From Narthecium ossifragum (Eukaryota > Streptophyta > Magnoliopsida > Dioscoreales > Nartheciaceae): a stretch of DNA of 64,000 bases. Positions 22,900 to 36,689 of the stretch are shown here, piece by piece. Under the pieces are notes generated by a model. It searched no databases, had not been told where the DNA came from, and was given only the letters and a program-made list of their open reading frames with translations. The stretch covers positions 30,312,007 through 30,376,006 of the forward strand of contig OY986965.1 of NCBI GenBank assembly GCA_963920575.1, in the 5' to 3' direction. Position 1 is the stretch's first letter. The number at the start of each line of letters is the position of its first letter. The position numbers were made by a program, and so were the translations under genes.

Positions 22900-25800
22900 G
22901 AGAGTGGAGCTATAGCTAGTTAGAGAGATGAGAGAGTGGGAAAGAGAGAGTGGAGGGGAAGAGGCAGGAAGGTGGGCTACTTATGGAGGTGAGTACGTGG
23001 GACCCAATAATGGCAGTGGGTGTAATTAATGATCTTTTTCTAGGGAGAGAGACAGGGAACGTTTCAAACGTTACGAGCTATAGGTATAGAGAGAGAGGAT
23101 AGGACTGATACCAAAAATAATAGAAATGAGTCCAGGCCGTCTGATGAGTCATTGACGGTGGATGTCAGTTGTGGCGTTCTGGAGCTGATATGGAATAAGA
23201 AGAATGTGGGAGGGTGTATTTAGTAAATCTTTAGGCCTGGTAGTACTCTACTCATAGCAATGCAGAGGAGGGGGTGGGACAATTGAACAAAGAAGTGGAA
23301 GTGGAAATCCTCTCCTTTGCTTGCATCGCAAGTTGTGCCGTCGCCGACGGCTGGGATTCCACCACTTTTTTTTCCCACGGCGATCGTACTCTTTTTTCTT
23401 GCTTCCAATGATTTTATCTAAAGAAAAAAATAGAGGAAGAATAAAGTTAAAATAAATAAATAAAAATCGTACGAAAGTGATTTTTTATTAATTTATTTAG
23501 AGGCATTAGTCCAAAACCCTAACTCTTGCCCCCTCTTCGTCCACAACCCCATGCTCTTTGTCAAAACCCAATGTCACTTTTTTTCGTTAATAAGCTTGAA
23601 TCCAGGTAAAAAAAAACCAAAAATACTATTTTTCTTTTTCTTTTTCTTTTTTCCCACCCTTTTCTCTCTCCTCTCTCCTCCGGGCGACTCACGGCTTAAC
23701 TTCCCCGGCGGCTCCGCCCCACCGTCGCTTCACTTGTCGTCGCCGCCACCTATCAGAATTGTATGATTTCATCAAGGATCACTTCAATAACCTACACTTT
23801 TTTTTTTCATGCTTTTCTTGGTTTGAGCCGCGACTTCATCGCCCCAGCTAAATCGTGGCTCGGGTCGGCTTGACTCCGAGCCGTGGCCTCCACTTTGCCG
23901 CCGGCGTCGCTCCTCCCAACAACCACCACTTGCACCACCTTCACCTCTCCTATCTTCCTCTGAGCTTTACTACCCTCGGAAAGATCTCCTTCGACACCAG
24001 CCATCACGCCCAAAACCCCCTCCGCCATTCTCCATCAAACCGGGCGCTCCTCTCCACTGAAATCCTCTCAAACTCGACCAAATCACACCTACCTCCCCGA
24101 GCCTCCCCCTTCGATGTTGCCTCGGATTGAGGCCCCCATCGCCGTCGATGAACCACCACCAAGAACCCATCGTCGTCGACGAACGGATCCGGCCACCTCG
24201 GACCCCAATTACACGATCGGACCCCAATTACATGATCGGACCTTGTGGATCTCCTCCTAAGACCTCCACGAACTCTCCAGCACTGGTTCCACGCTCCGAA
24301 AAGCCCTCCTCACGAGCGATCAAGCTCTGGCAAACCTCAGCCACCGGATTACATAGGAGTATTTTTGTCATATATAGTTAACAAAGAACTAAAACGCTTA
24401 ATTGATGGGGATTATTGTCTTAAAGAAATTTAAGAACGGGATTTTTAGCAAAATATTTCATTAAAGTGTGGTTTTTACCAACTACCCATATTTATTTTTT
24501 GTCGGTATATGGATCGGGTCTTGATAATTCGCAACAAACCACCCATGTTGGCGGTGGGGTCTGCAATCCGTCCGTATTCGTCGGTCCTTAGATCGCGCGA
24601 TCCTAACCGTACATGGGTCCCGCCTCGAGCCTCTCGTCAATCTTGGCGCCGGCGAGGGCACACTAGAAGTGACTAAACCCACATCCCCCACCCCCCTGCT
24701 TTCTGCAACCATAGACACCATTTTATATGGTTTGATTATTTTTGGGTCAAAGGGTCTCCATTCTGCTCCAAATAGATCGGTTATTTGGCCCTCTCTTCAC
24801 GTTTTCATCTGGACATTTCATAGCATTTGAGCTCAACGTGTTAACTAACTCAATTTCGAGAAATAAGAACATGGTCTTCGCAACTGGAATCCCAATTGAG
24901 AGAAATGTGGAATTATTGCTGACCCAATTAAGTAATTGAGAGTATGATGGTTGCTGACAAGTCAGTCACTAGCTTGTTACTTTGCGGCTATGAATATGGT
25001 AACTTAGCCGGAGTTTTGAGACCGGTGGTGGGGGATGGGGTGGTGAGGGATGCGTGATGCGCCGCTGGGGCATCGTGATCCGCGCGCCGTTCGCTTCGAC
25101 GTGCCATGCCCAAGGCCACGAACCCACTGTAGCATTACCTTGTCTACCGTGCCAATGGCCTATCTCTATATGGTAACTATAGATCAATAGATCATGGAGG
25201 GTGTCCCTATAGGCGTAAGTTGGCGCCACCAGTACCAACACCACCACCACCACGACGGAGCACGGGCAAGTCCCAACGCCACCACCCTCCCCCATGTGAC
25301 CAGTATAACTCGAACCCACCTAGCCTCCATGTGTTCCCACTTATTGCACACCACATACCTATATCGACCTGAATTAGTTTGCAATTAAGGTTTAGACTTG
25401 GATCTAGTAGTTTTAGGGGTGGGGGGGTTGTTGACAAGCGGGGGGAGGTGGGAGTGGTTGATTGCATTGCATGCATTGGGCTAGCTAGTGAGTTATTTAT
25501 GTGAGGTAGTTAACTTCATGAACAGTTTGTCCTCTATCCTTTTTGCTTTACAGCTAGCAAATTAAGCTTATTCCCAAAGTCCATCCACCTCCCCCATGCC
25601 ATGTGGAGTTGTGGACACTGGTCAAACTACTGCTCTATGTCATATCCAATTCGTTGTTAGCATCTGCTTTAAGTCCACCTTTCTTTCATGGCGACTTGCT
25701 AAGAACATCCCTGCAACAATTCCTTCTCCATTTCGTACTGCATTGCATATTCTATTATAGTTCACATCGATCTGAGCCTATTAATTAAGAGGTAGGAAAT

Positions 25801-27442
25801 ATATTATATATCTCTCTCTCATCTCTCTGTCTCTCTATATATATGTATATAAGAGGTGAGCAAACAGAGCAAGTCGGTGTAGTTAGTTGAAACGTCTATC
25901 GTTACCAGCCATAAGAGGCTCGAGCGTTACTGTGACACATGGGTTCTTTAGACAGGGGAACGTGCGCCCAACCCGCTAATCCGTCGCTCGTTATCCATAT
26001 TTGATTCTTAACGAGTGTCCTTTTGCTGGCCGATCCTTTGATATGCTCGGTTCGTTTTTGGTCACTGCTTTTTTTAGATTTAGATTTATTGCTCTAGAAT
26101 TGAAGCGTCTGATTTGGACTGTTTGCAACAATTTGTAGCTTTTCTGGGGTTGATCAGATACTCTTTACTCTTAGCATACATGGTTTTCAATATATAATTA
26201 TGTGTAAATATATGAACTTAATCTTTCTTTTTTTATCACTCGCTAGCTAGTCCTAGTATACTGTTCCCATTCATAAAAAGGAAGGTGAGCTCAGCCTTGT
26301 GGTGGGAATGGGAAACAACCGTAACGTGGGGGCTCCGGCTGCAATGCTGGGGGAGAACACTGAACACTGAACACTGAACACAACCATGTGGGGGTGGGGG
26401 TGGGGGCACAGCATGCAGTACTGTAAAGTGGGCCTGTACTATATCCTATCCATCTACACCTGGGTGGTGATTTAAGCCGCCGTTTTGCAGAGGATGTTCC
26501 CATGGAACCAAGAATACTCGAAACAGTACGTTAGGCCTATTAGTTGTTTTAAAGCCAATTAATACTCAAATCGTGCTTGGTTTGGCGTGTTTGTGATAAT
26601 GTTTGATCCATTTTCTATTGCTGAGCAGCAGATGATAGTAGTGTCCTCTAGGCTTACAAATGTCTTAATGCCAGTTTGGAATGCCAAAGACATGATGCGA
26701 CTATATTAACTTGCATGCATCCTTTAGAGAGGGGCAGGGGTCATCATTTTTTGTGGTTTAAGCCGCATCACTTTTCTCATACACTAGAACTATAATTATA
26801 TATGCATGGCCTGGCCACTAAGAAATGCTAATGGGAAGCAGGCATGCTTCTGGGAAATGGTCCCCGGAATTAAGTCCTCACAATTTTCTCACAAGGCTAG
26901 CTAGCTATTCATGTTCCCCTGGTATTACTCACTCATGGTGAGGCATCGATTGCAAATGATGGAGTTCACAGCATTAAGCAACGCTTACTCAACCCATCTT
27001 CCCTACTTATTACCATGTCCTCTAAAAGGAAATGGCGTCGCTCAACCTCATTATACTTATTCACGTGAGCAGTTCCAACCTCAATGGTACAAATGGGTCG
27101 GCTACCCAATTCCATATTGGGCCAGGTAGTCAATTTGGGCTCAGTTTACCAACTCGGACCCAACCCATATGGTTACCAGTGGCCTGCTCAGCCCAGCTCA
27201 AAAGTCAGACCTAACACATGTGTTACTGTAGGCCCCGCCGTTGATTAATTAATAAGCAGCTCTTATGGAGTAGATATGACATCCATTTCACAGCTTAATA
27301 TGAGCATAAGTTTAAAGTCATATCAGATACCCCAGTTGTAAAACCACCTCAAAAGCTCACTCCCACAACGAGATGAAGCAAAGCATACACATAAATGTCT
27401 CTGAAGAGCAACACAAAAGAGCCTGCTCAAGAGTTCGATTTT
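22900..27442. other. 4.5-kb gene-poor interval
   Basis: Holds the expansin promoter (about 22900-23200; CT-rich leader, no clear TATA box) and the DCD gene's 3' flank. From 23500 to 24400 there is a GC-rich, CpG-containing block whose frames are all broken and which matches no family I know; it may be a decayed transposon. CT and TA microsatellites lie at 25800-25860, and short G-rich repeats at 26385-26407. No RNA gene was recognised. Confidence 0.45.
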
Positions 27443-30400
27443 TCAACCGCGGTATGCCGACGGAGGGAGGGAAGCAGATGGTAACCCTGATGCTTGGTAT
27501 GTGAGGGAAGCAGATGGTAACCCTGATGCTTGGTATGTTGCTGGATCTCGATACGTAGCAGGCTCTCTGTAATAGCTGTAAGGATCATGGTAAGTGACAG
27601 CCTCCCGCGGCCTCGTCTCCACGTCGATCACCCTATAGCCACGCAGGTCAACTGCTGGGTCTCTAGGATCTCTCCTGATGTAATAATCATCTACTGGCCT
27701 GGTGTAGACATAATGCGCCAACGGTGGTGGTGGCACCGGTGCCAATGGCTGGGGAGGTGGCAGGCCGGCTGATGGGCGATGTGGTGATACATAAGCTTCT
27801 CTTGGATGATAAGCTTGACTTCTAGAATACACGTACTCGCTCCCACGAACAGTGGGATCCGAAGCTGCTGGTGGGGGGAGTGGTGATGCATAAACTTCTC
27901 TTGCATGGAAAGTTTGACCTCTAGGATACACATACTCGCTCAGACGAACAGCAGGGTTCCTTCTCTCCCTGTCCTCATCATTAAAAGTCGAAGCTGCTGG
28001 TGCGGGAAGTGATGTATAAGCTTCTCTTGCTGGGTAAGTTGGACCTCTAGAATACACGTTCTTGCTCCTACGAACAGCAGGATTCCTTCTCTCCCTGTCA
28101 TCATTTAAACCCGAAGCCAGCTCTGCTTGCCTAGGTCGAGCAGGTTGTTTCGTCCGCTTGGGGGACTTGTTTGCCTTCTCAAAGAGTTTGCACAAGTTCT
28201 TAACCTGTTGGGCAATTAAATAACTCACACTATCTAGTAAAGAAACTGATGACTAGTAAACTATCAAACTCACCTGCTCTGCAGATAATTTAGTGTCGAA
28301 CTTGCCTCTTCCATAGTAGTTTGCTTTGATTGCAGGCTTAAATTTCTCTTCAGCCAGGGGCAAGCAATCTCTGAGAACACTGAATCGTACCTGCCAGTTC
28401 CAGAACAAGAAAGTTGAATAAAACTAGTGACTGAAAGTGCAATGTGGATAAATCCAATGACACAGTAGATGAGTTCGCGAAAGAATATTCAATCAGCTTG
28501 CACTAATCAATAAGTGACACGCAAAAGTTATTAGCCTAACTAGATGGAACTACCAAATCGCATCTTCCATAGTTGTTCTTTTCCAACTATTTTACGATTT
28601 AAACAGCAAAAAACATCTTTTTGAATGTCACCAATAAAGGAGGAATAGTGAGATGCTAAAGTCTTTCCTCCAATTGTCGAGAGAAGACAACCTTAAATAT
28701 CCATCAGTTCTAGATGCAAAGAAAATCAAAGCTTTTTGTAGTGTGGTATTTTCCTAAACCAAGCACAAACCTCCGCACATCTTGCAGGCCAATCCTTCAA
28801 TCCCTGAATTTCACAGTTTCAAGGAGGATAATGCATACCAATTTGTGTTGAAAAAGGATCCAGTCACCTTCTTACCATATATTTCCACAAGTCAGTCTCA
28901 ACAGAATGCTCAAGAGCAAATCCAATTTCCATCACTTAGAAACGCATCACTAAAACTACACTATCCTATCATAATTCACAGCAACAGACCCCGGAAAAAA
29001 AGAAAAGTGATGACACAATCGCCCATTTTACTTCTTTATTCTCCTTTCAGAAAACTAACATATTTAAGTGCATGAAACTCGGATATTTGAAGGACAGCAC
29101 TAATCTTGTGTTCTGAATTGGTTTCACTCATTTTGCACCATGGAAGAGAGAACCCTTTCTATGCAAGTTACAAATCATGAGGTTTGTCATTAATATCTTC
29201 AGCCATAACTTGGGAGTACACTACGACTTAAACTACTTAACCAGAAAATGCCCAACCACTGAAGTGCAGTAGCAAATGGATTCCTATATCCTAATATGCC
29301 CTCAGAGAGAAACAGAGTTTCAACAATCACATTTTCAACAATCACATAGCGAAAGAAACAAAAAATGCCAAGATATTAAGCCTGAGAAAGCATCTAAAGG
29401 CCCAAATACCTCCGGTATGGAAAGCAAAGAAAGAAAAATATGCTGACCTGAGAGGGGAATTTCGATTGGAATGCCTTGGGTTCAATATTATAACCACCAG
29501 GGCTAGCAGCTTTGAATATTCCATACATCAGCTTAAGATCAAAGTCGAACAAAAATAGCCTCATACCCTTGTAAACTTTTGATACAATCTCCTTCTTGCT
29601 TTCTGGGAGTCCTAAAACCATATAACGAAAGCAATCCTGTTTGGTTTTAGCGCTGCACATGAATATTAACCCTGCCTCATCATTCTTCAGATCTTTCTCT
29701 CCAGCCGAGAGACCAGTATCATCAGTAGTCTTGGAAGTTGTAGCAGTTGCAGTAGCTGCTGCAGCATTTAACTTCCTCTGTCTCTTTTTCATCCTTCCAG
29801 TCTTCTTATTTGAAACACTGGCTAGCTTGCCATCATCTTTGACCTCATCGTCTTTCTCAAATTTTAATTCCTTTCCACCCAGCTTGTTATCCTTGGGAGT
29901 AGCATTAGTTTCTGCAGCTACCATTTTTTCATCTATGACCTCTACCCCTGTATCTCCTTTCTCCAACTTTTCATCTATAAAGATGAAGTCAGCTGGAGCT
30001 GCCTCGTCCTTCCCAGCGTCCATAATCTCCACAAAGTTACCCTCACATCCAACATTGGTGAGTGACACTTCTTCTACGACAGATCCAGTTGAGGTTGGGT
30101 CAGCTGCTAATGATACAACAGGGGCTGTGACTGCATTGGAGGTTGCAGCAACAGAAGCTGCTGCTGATGGTGCAGCAGCATCTACCTTCCTCTGTCTCTT
30201 CCTTATAGACTTCTTTTTCTTCTTTTTCTTTACCACTTCTTCTATGAAAAATCCAGTTGAAATTGGGCCAGCTGCTAATAATGCAACAGGGGCTGTGACT
30301 GCATTGGAGGTTGCTGCTGATAATGCAGCAGCATTTACATTCCTCTGTCTCTTCCTTATAGACTTCCTTTTCCTTTTATTCTTTATCTGCATAAAATCTT

Positions 30401-30824
30401 TGACATCCTCTTCACCATATTTTTGACCCATCTTCTCTTCTTCGAGATTAGCATTGTTTTCTATTGCCTCCAAATTTCTATCCTTGGACTCTTCTTTCAT
30501 ATCTCCTTTCTCCACCTTTTCAGCTTCAGAGATGATAGCATTCATGGCTGCTTCCTTATCATCATTTTTAGTCTCCGCCAATCTGCTTCCTGACACAACC
30601 ATGGTCGTTTCTACAGCTACCACTTTTTCATCTTTGACTTCTTCACCTGGATCCCCTTTCTCAAATTTTCGATGTTCAGGAACGAAGCCAGGAGATACTT
30701 CTTCTTCCTCCCCATCATCCCTGATCAAGATGACATCATGCATTGTTGCTTCCTTGACATTGTTTTTAGCCTCCGCCAATTCGCTTCCCAATACAACCAT
30801 ATTCTGTGGTGCTGATTTTTCCAT
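27443..30824 (-). CDS. DCD (development and cell death) domain protein
   Basis: Three coding exons: 30824-29448, 28390-28274, 28204-27443, phase 0 at each junction, giving 751 residues. The DCD domain is at about residues 385-498 (GLIFMCSAKTKQDCFRY, GLPESKKEIV, LFLFDFDLKLMYGIFKA, YNIEPKAF, then FSVLRDCLPLAEEKF across the splice). The family is plant-specific and linked to stress and cell-death responses, but the function of this member is unknown. The N-terminal half is acidic with repeated basic patches (KRKRKSIRKRQR, KKKKKKKSIRKRQR, GRMKKRQRK), each followed by Ala/Thr-rich sequence; they look like nuclear-localisation signals. The C-terminal exon is Pro/Tyr/Arg-rich with about four degenerate REAY/SEYVY repeats. 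I chose the ATG at 30824; the frame stays open 19 codons further but without an ATG, and TTTAG just upstream suggests a leader intron. Confidence 0.88.
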
Positions 30825-33800
30825 GCAGCCTAAAGAAGTCTGGAGCTGGTCAGATGCAGAAAAACCCGTGGAAAACACCAAGCATACATGGAAATAATAG
30901 TTGACCAGAAATTAATAAAAAGAACCTAGGAAGCCATGTTATTTCTTGACAAAAACAGAGCACATGGTGATGAACAGGAAATGCAAAATCCACTGTGATT
31001 GTGATCATTACAAACTACCAAGGAACCTATCTTCATAACTTCATACGCAAAGAATAAAGCATAGACACCAACAAAATGAGAAAGAATAAAGCTGATATTA
31101 ATTTCTGCTATGCTCCGTAGTATAATCAAAATGAAAGCTTTTCATAGCACCATTCCTACTATGCAATATCATGTGTATTCAGGATCATATGGATATATGA
31201 ACCGAGGGGGCCTCCTTAAGCTAAAACTCCAAGAAAAAGGAAACAAAAGATAACAGGGGTATGAACTTGCACCAGATCCTAGAAGAAAACTTACCGTACT
31301 TGATAACCAAAATATATAGACATAGATCAGTGTTCTCTTACATACTAAGACTAGGGCAAATAAGCTTCAATTTAATCAACTTCGGGGCTCAGCACCTCAC
31401 AAAAAACTACATTTTTCAAATGACATGGCTATCTTAGAGTGCTCTCATGAAGAACCTGACAATGGTTTCTGATGATACTGCCTAGGTTTTCTCTTCCATT
31501 TTTGTTGATAAAATGGTTTTGTGCTCACTTTTAACAAAGAAGTTGAACCACCTTCATATATTCCCACATGGAAATCACTTGTATAAAAAGCACACAGCCT
31601 CCTCCTAAAAAGAAAAGCCCATATCTTTTTGTCCATTTTTCATATGTGATAAGAATTTGTTCTATTTCCGCATTACGATACACAGACTATAGTCAATTTT
31701 TTATAAAGTCATCAATCACCAAAAAAAAAGAAGGGAAAAAAAAGACGAAACTTCCTGCTATACCAACATTCACAGGTTACTCTCATTCATTTGGCAAAAA
31801 AACATTCACCAATTACTAGAGTGAAATAAACAAGTAGAGCCTTTAAACCCCAGCATACATCACGGACATTGTGAGCAGAGGAAAAGCATCTCTGCTGATG
31901 GAGAAGTAAAGAAAAGAAAGGAATAAAGGAATATAGAACATGTGCTTAGTAAGAAAAGGAAGGGGTCCAAAAGGGAAACAATAATGGAGTATCTAATTGT
32001 AGGCGAAATCAGCCTTAATCTGACTTTCCAGACAACATTTAGGCAAAAAATATAACAAGAAGGTCAACAACAGCATTGAAAATCTTCAAATACATTTTGT
32101 AGTGTACTGCACATCCAAGGCACATAAGATAGCCAAGATAGTCGGCAACATGAAGGTGTTGGTTGATGCTGAATTGCAACATATGTTCGAATCAAGTGCA
32201 TGTCATGATGCAGCATCAAGGGGCTCTTCTCGTCTCGAGTTGTCAAATTTAAAACTCACAAAACCAACCAATTAACATATCATCCCTCAAATGCATCTCC
32301 AACTTAATGTCACAGGTATTCACTAACAAAACTAGCATAGAATTTGGTTTTCATACTTGCATGCCCCGAATCGTAAGAAACCTCTCCTACTAAAGACTTG
32401 CTTTCGAGTCCCAATCGAATCATAACTAAAGTTGATTCTAGCATACATAGTAGAACAAAATTCACTCACATTAGAGGACTTGACCTTCCAAGATTCACAC
32501 AGAAACTTATATGCTGATCAAGAACGCTAATATTTTAGGTAAAAAATTCTTGCAGTTGGGCGCCAATAAATCACAAAAAAGGAGGCAGCACCCAAAGTAG
32601 CAAGTGAGGCCACAAAAAACCTATTTTACTTCCCATTCAAATACGGGCAGCCTGCCAAGAGGCCTTTGGTGGTAAACTTTCATAAATCAGGCAGGCATTC
32701 CATGCGGCCCCAGATCAGTATTGCCAATCGATCATATTCCCTAAATATGAAACAAGCATAATAATTTCATGAAAGCTCTTGTCACAAGTAAAACTCATGC
32801 ACAACATAGAAAAAATCACAAACAAACACAAGCAAATAGTTAGTCATAGACCAAAATCTTGTAGTATTAAATTACCAAGCTCTCAGTGGAAATTTTATGA
32901 GTCTAACTTATTACTCACCTTCTAAATGATTATGGAGAATACTATCATGATTACTATTTACTTCTCATTGGAAGATGATGAAGAAGTTTATTTGACAAAA
33001 CAATCAAATGATAACTAATTTGTTTCTAAGGCACTATTTCAACTAAGATCCAAATAATATTGCAGTTTGATTTCATCTAATGCATACTCCACCTTAAAAT
33101 TGGGCCGATCATGGTCTAAAGCAGTCTAGTCACTTGAACTATTCATTTAGATGCTTTGTGGGGTCGGTCAACAAAGAGGATAGGAGTATCATATTCAGCA
33201 TCCATTTAGCTGCCTAAGCACCAACTCACTCCTATCTTGTTGCTCACGTCCAATAACAGTTTCACACTCCCCGTCAATTTTATGCTGCCTAAACAACAGT
33301 ACACATGTCAAGGTTGGACACCATAAACAGAACCATACAAGGTGCTCTCCAATATAATAGGCGACCCGGATATGTTTATTCATGTCCAAATGAATCATGA
33401 GAACCCATATTTAACTTGGGAAGAGATAAGGAAGTTGTGAATGTGGTAAGATAATCTACTCCCATTGAATGACTTATTAGATAGTGGAAAACAGCAAAGT
33501 TCATAAAAAAATGATTTTTTATATAGAAAGATATGAAGCAATCCCCAGTGACGGTTATATGCTCTGTATACTGGTCTTTGTAAGGATATATTATAGAAAA
33601 TCACATATGAGCATAGGTCATTTTTGCAATTTATAGAAAGAGGAATTAGTTCCCGTATCAGCTATTGAGCCCTTGCGCCGATGAAGTCTTGCTTCCATAG
33701 CGGAGACCAGGAGATGAGTCAAAAAGAAACGTCGACATATTTACCATTAAGTACAGAAAGTAATGCTGTAAGACAAGCAAATGAAAGTGCAAGAAATTCT

Positions 33801-36689
33801 TGAAGTTGAAGGATCTAAGATGTCTTAGTGCCTAAATAGATATCCGACATGTCGACATTATATACAGAGGATTCAAGCAAGATTCAGGATGACACTGCTT
33901 TACTGTGTCTGGCTTATAAAACAAAGAATCGCTAAAAGTACTCTGTTAAGAGTTGTATAACTCTATAAGTACGATGCCGATGAAATGTCTGTAAGAGAGG
34001 CGAAGAAAAGGAAAACATTGATGAATCATAATATTGGATGGCATCTAATAAGCCATCAACCTATCATATCAACCTGCCAAAAAGTACATATGAGATACAA
34101 TTTCACCATCCGGCATTTAACTTCTTTTCTCTTAACGCCGAAACTTTATGTGCCCTAACGATGTCATATTCAAATTCTGGTAGCAATGAATCCAGTATAC
34201 TCATTATTTGTTTCCCAAAAAGCAACCACTAAGGTGATTGGGTAAAACTAATTGGCTAGCTTCTGGTCTGATTGAAGCAACAGTTTCCTATACATTGATT
34301 AATCGAAGCACATCAAATATTTACTAATACAAACAGTATGTTCATTCGAGAACAAAACATAGAATCAAAACTGTTTTGGTTGCTGAAAGCACTGCATAGC
34401 TACTACTGAACTTGTCAGCGTCCACACTGCTTAGGTGCTGCTCAGCTAGTTTGACAACCTTCCTTGTACCACGAAACGTGAGCAATAACTGTCGGCTACC
34501 GCATGGAGAATTGGCAAAGTTGAATGCCAAGCACCGATATGCATCCCGTTAATTACTTCAGAAATCAGCTAAGCAATAGCTTCATGTAAAATTTGTAAAA
34601 TTTTTAAAGAAGGCATGCATTCAGATATTAACCAATTTAAAAATGTACATGATAACTTCAGTGGAAAAGGTATGTGAATGATCATACTACTTGTAGATAG
34701 AAAGGGAGTTTTTGAACAATCTAGCATGACCAGCATACATAAGAAAGACCGTTCCTTAGCAAAAAATTCTACAAATTTCCATATTCAACAATAGTAACTT
34801 CCTAACTAGGATGACCTACATGAGTAGTAAAAGCAACTACATTCAAACTAGTTTGACAAAATATAAAGACTAAGGCAAAATCCCAGGATGTGCTAATATG
34901 AATCCAACACGATGCAATCCAATTCCGGACGGCTCTTGTTTAACTAACTCATTATGGTCACTTCAAATTGCCGTATTCAAAAGATGGCACTCGTCCTACG
35001 AATTGAAATAAAAAAATTAAAAATAGAATCGCTGCCACCATTTAACGGCAAAAAATATGACCGACAAACACGAAATTGATCCTCCAATAACCCTAAGAAC
35101 AACGAAGCAAATCCTTAGCAGCAAGAAAAGAACCCAGTTCTTGGACATCTCAAATCAACGCAAAAAGCCCTCAAATTTCAGTAATAAAACTTCACGGCAG
35201 GCGATCTACCTCTTTATAGGAATCAATTGCAGCGATGGAATCAAAGAAATGCTTGGGACACAACGGATTCAACACGGAAACAAGAACAGCGCGAGATGTC
35301 CGGCTGAGACAGGGCAGCGAGCGATAAAAGATTTATACCGATCTCGAGGGTCGTCCACCTCAAATCGAGAAGTCTAAGCAGCGGCCATGGTGGCAGGAAC
35401 GAGGCTGTAGCCAGAGAGTGCCATAGGCGACTCGGTGCCAAGGGAATAGGGATTCAGTGACCCTCCGTCCCGTACCTCTTTCTCTCTAGCCGCTGGAGTT
35501 TTAACCCATTGGTCGTTTTCCGTTACAGACCCTCGTGGATGTCGTAATATCAAATGCGTCCCTCGATTTCCAATTCCCCTCACAGCGAAGGAGCACGGGC
35601 GACACGAAAGGAAACGATTGGCTCGGCCGCCCCCATTTGGTCCGTCAGAATGCCCTCACGATGCGGAGGGCGATCATCATGCCCTGGATGACGACGCTTT
35701 GCGATTCGCACATACGATCACAGCAGCGATGGACGGACATAGAGACACCCGCATGGTGATCTTATATTTTCATCAGCAGCGGCTTTTAATACGATTTATT
35801 TCATGCTGATATGGACGCCTTGATTTCTTGAACCAATGAACCACGAAGCACTGCAAAACCTTTCAAATAGAGACATGGACATAATTCACAAAGCCATAAA
35901 AACTCCGGCAAGATGACTTCTGTGTTACCTCTAGATTGGTACCAACTCTTCCGGTGTTATTATACACATACAGCAAATGATGGCAGTTTGGAACAACTTC
36001 AGATTGGATACAGCAAGGGCATTCCAAACTGTCAATGGATCTCATGCTGTGAGAGAAAAAATTAAGCTTCCTTGAAGCCCCCTTTACAAAATTTCCACAA
36101 GATGTGAAGACAATAGCAGAACCTATGGCATTTCCCGTGAGCAGGGACCATGAACCTCCCTCTCCGAAGAAATTTTGAGTCTATAAGCACCAGGGCCTCA
36201 ACATCCAAGAGTAAATGTCTTCAGGACACCAGTCCATTCACGAGCGCAAACCTGATATATAGACAGGGTCTCGTTGAAATCAGTACACATCAAAATCGTT
36301 TTTTTTATCAACATGATTTCAGGAAAGCCTTACTTACAAATTAGATTACTAGAACGAAATGGTCCCGTATGATCAAGCAATGCATCTGTATCTTGCTCTA
36401 AGCTAGGGTTTCTATTCAGGCAGTATGGTGGAGTGGATATAAACCGTTAATAAATAGACATAGTTGAACAAATAGAAGTGAAAAAGAGGAAAAGCCTGCT
36501 CTTGTTTTGCAGGTCTTGTTGAATGCAAAGAGTATGGCCAAGCAGGGAGGTAACATGGCAGTTCAGGTGGCGCCTTGCAAAACATGCCCGAAAAGAATAA
36601 AATAGTTTTCCCTTACCTTTCAGCATGGTGTCATGGCAACGCCAGCAAAATATCCAGATAGGATGTCTTAGGTGACTTCTTGAATTCCT
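30825..36689. other. Long leader intron and promoter region of the DCD gene (inferred)
   Basis: No coding exon recognised in 5.9 kb. At 35340-35450, read on the minus strand, a GC-richer block contains a tiny upstream ORF (MAAA) and ends at ATCG/GTATAAATC, a plausible donor. Joined to an acceptor near 30834 it would give a 4.5-kb leader intron. The AT-rich DNA between fits an intron. From 35.5 to 36.7 kb are the promoter flank and the RNase II 3' flank. This exon assignment is inference only. Confidence 0.4.

Noticed and set aside
29641..30426. 261-codon plus-strand open frame
   Set aside because: It is the antisense of the DCD gene's repetitive coding exon; Ser/Ala/Phe-rich composition mirrors that and shows no family.
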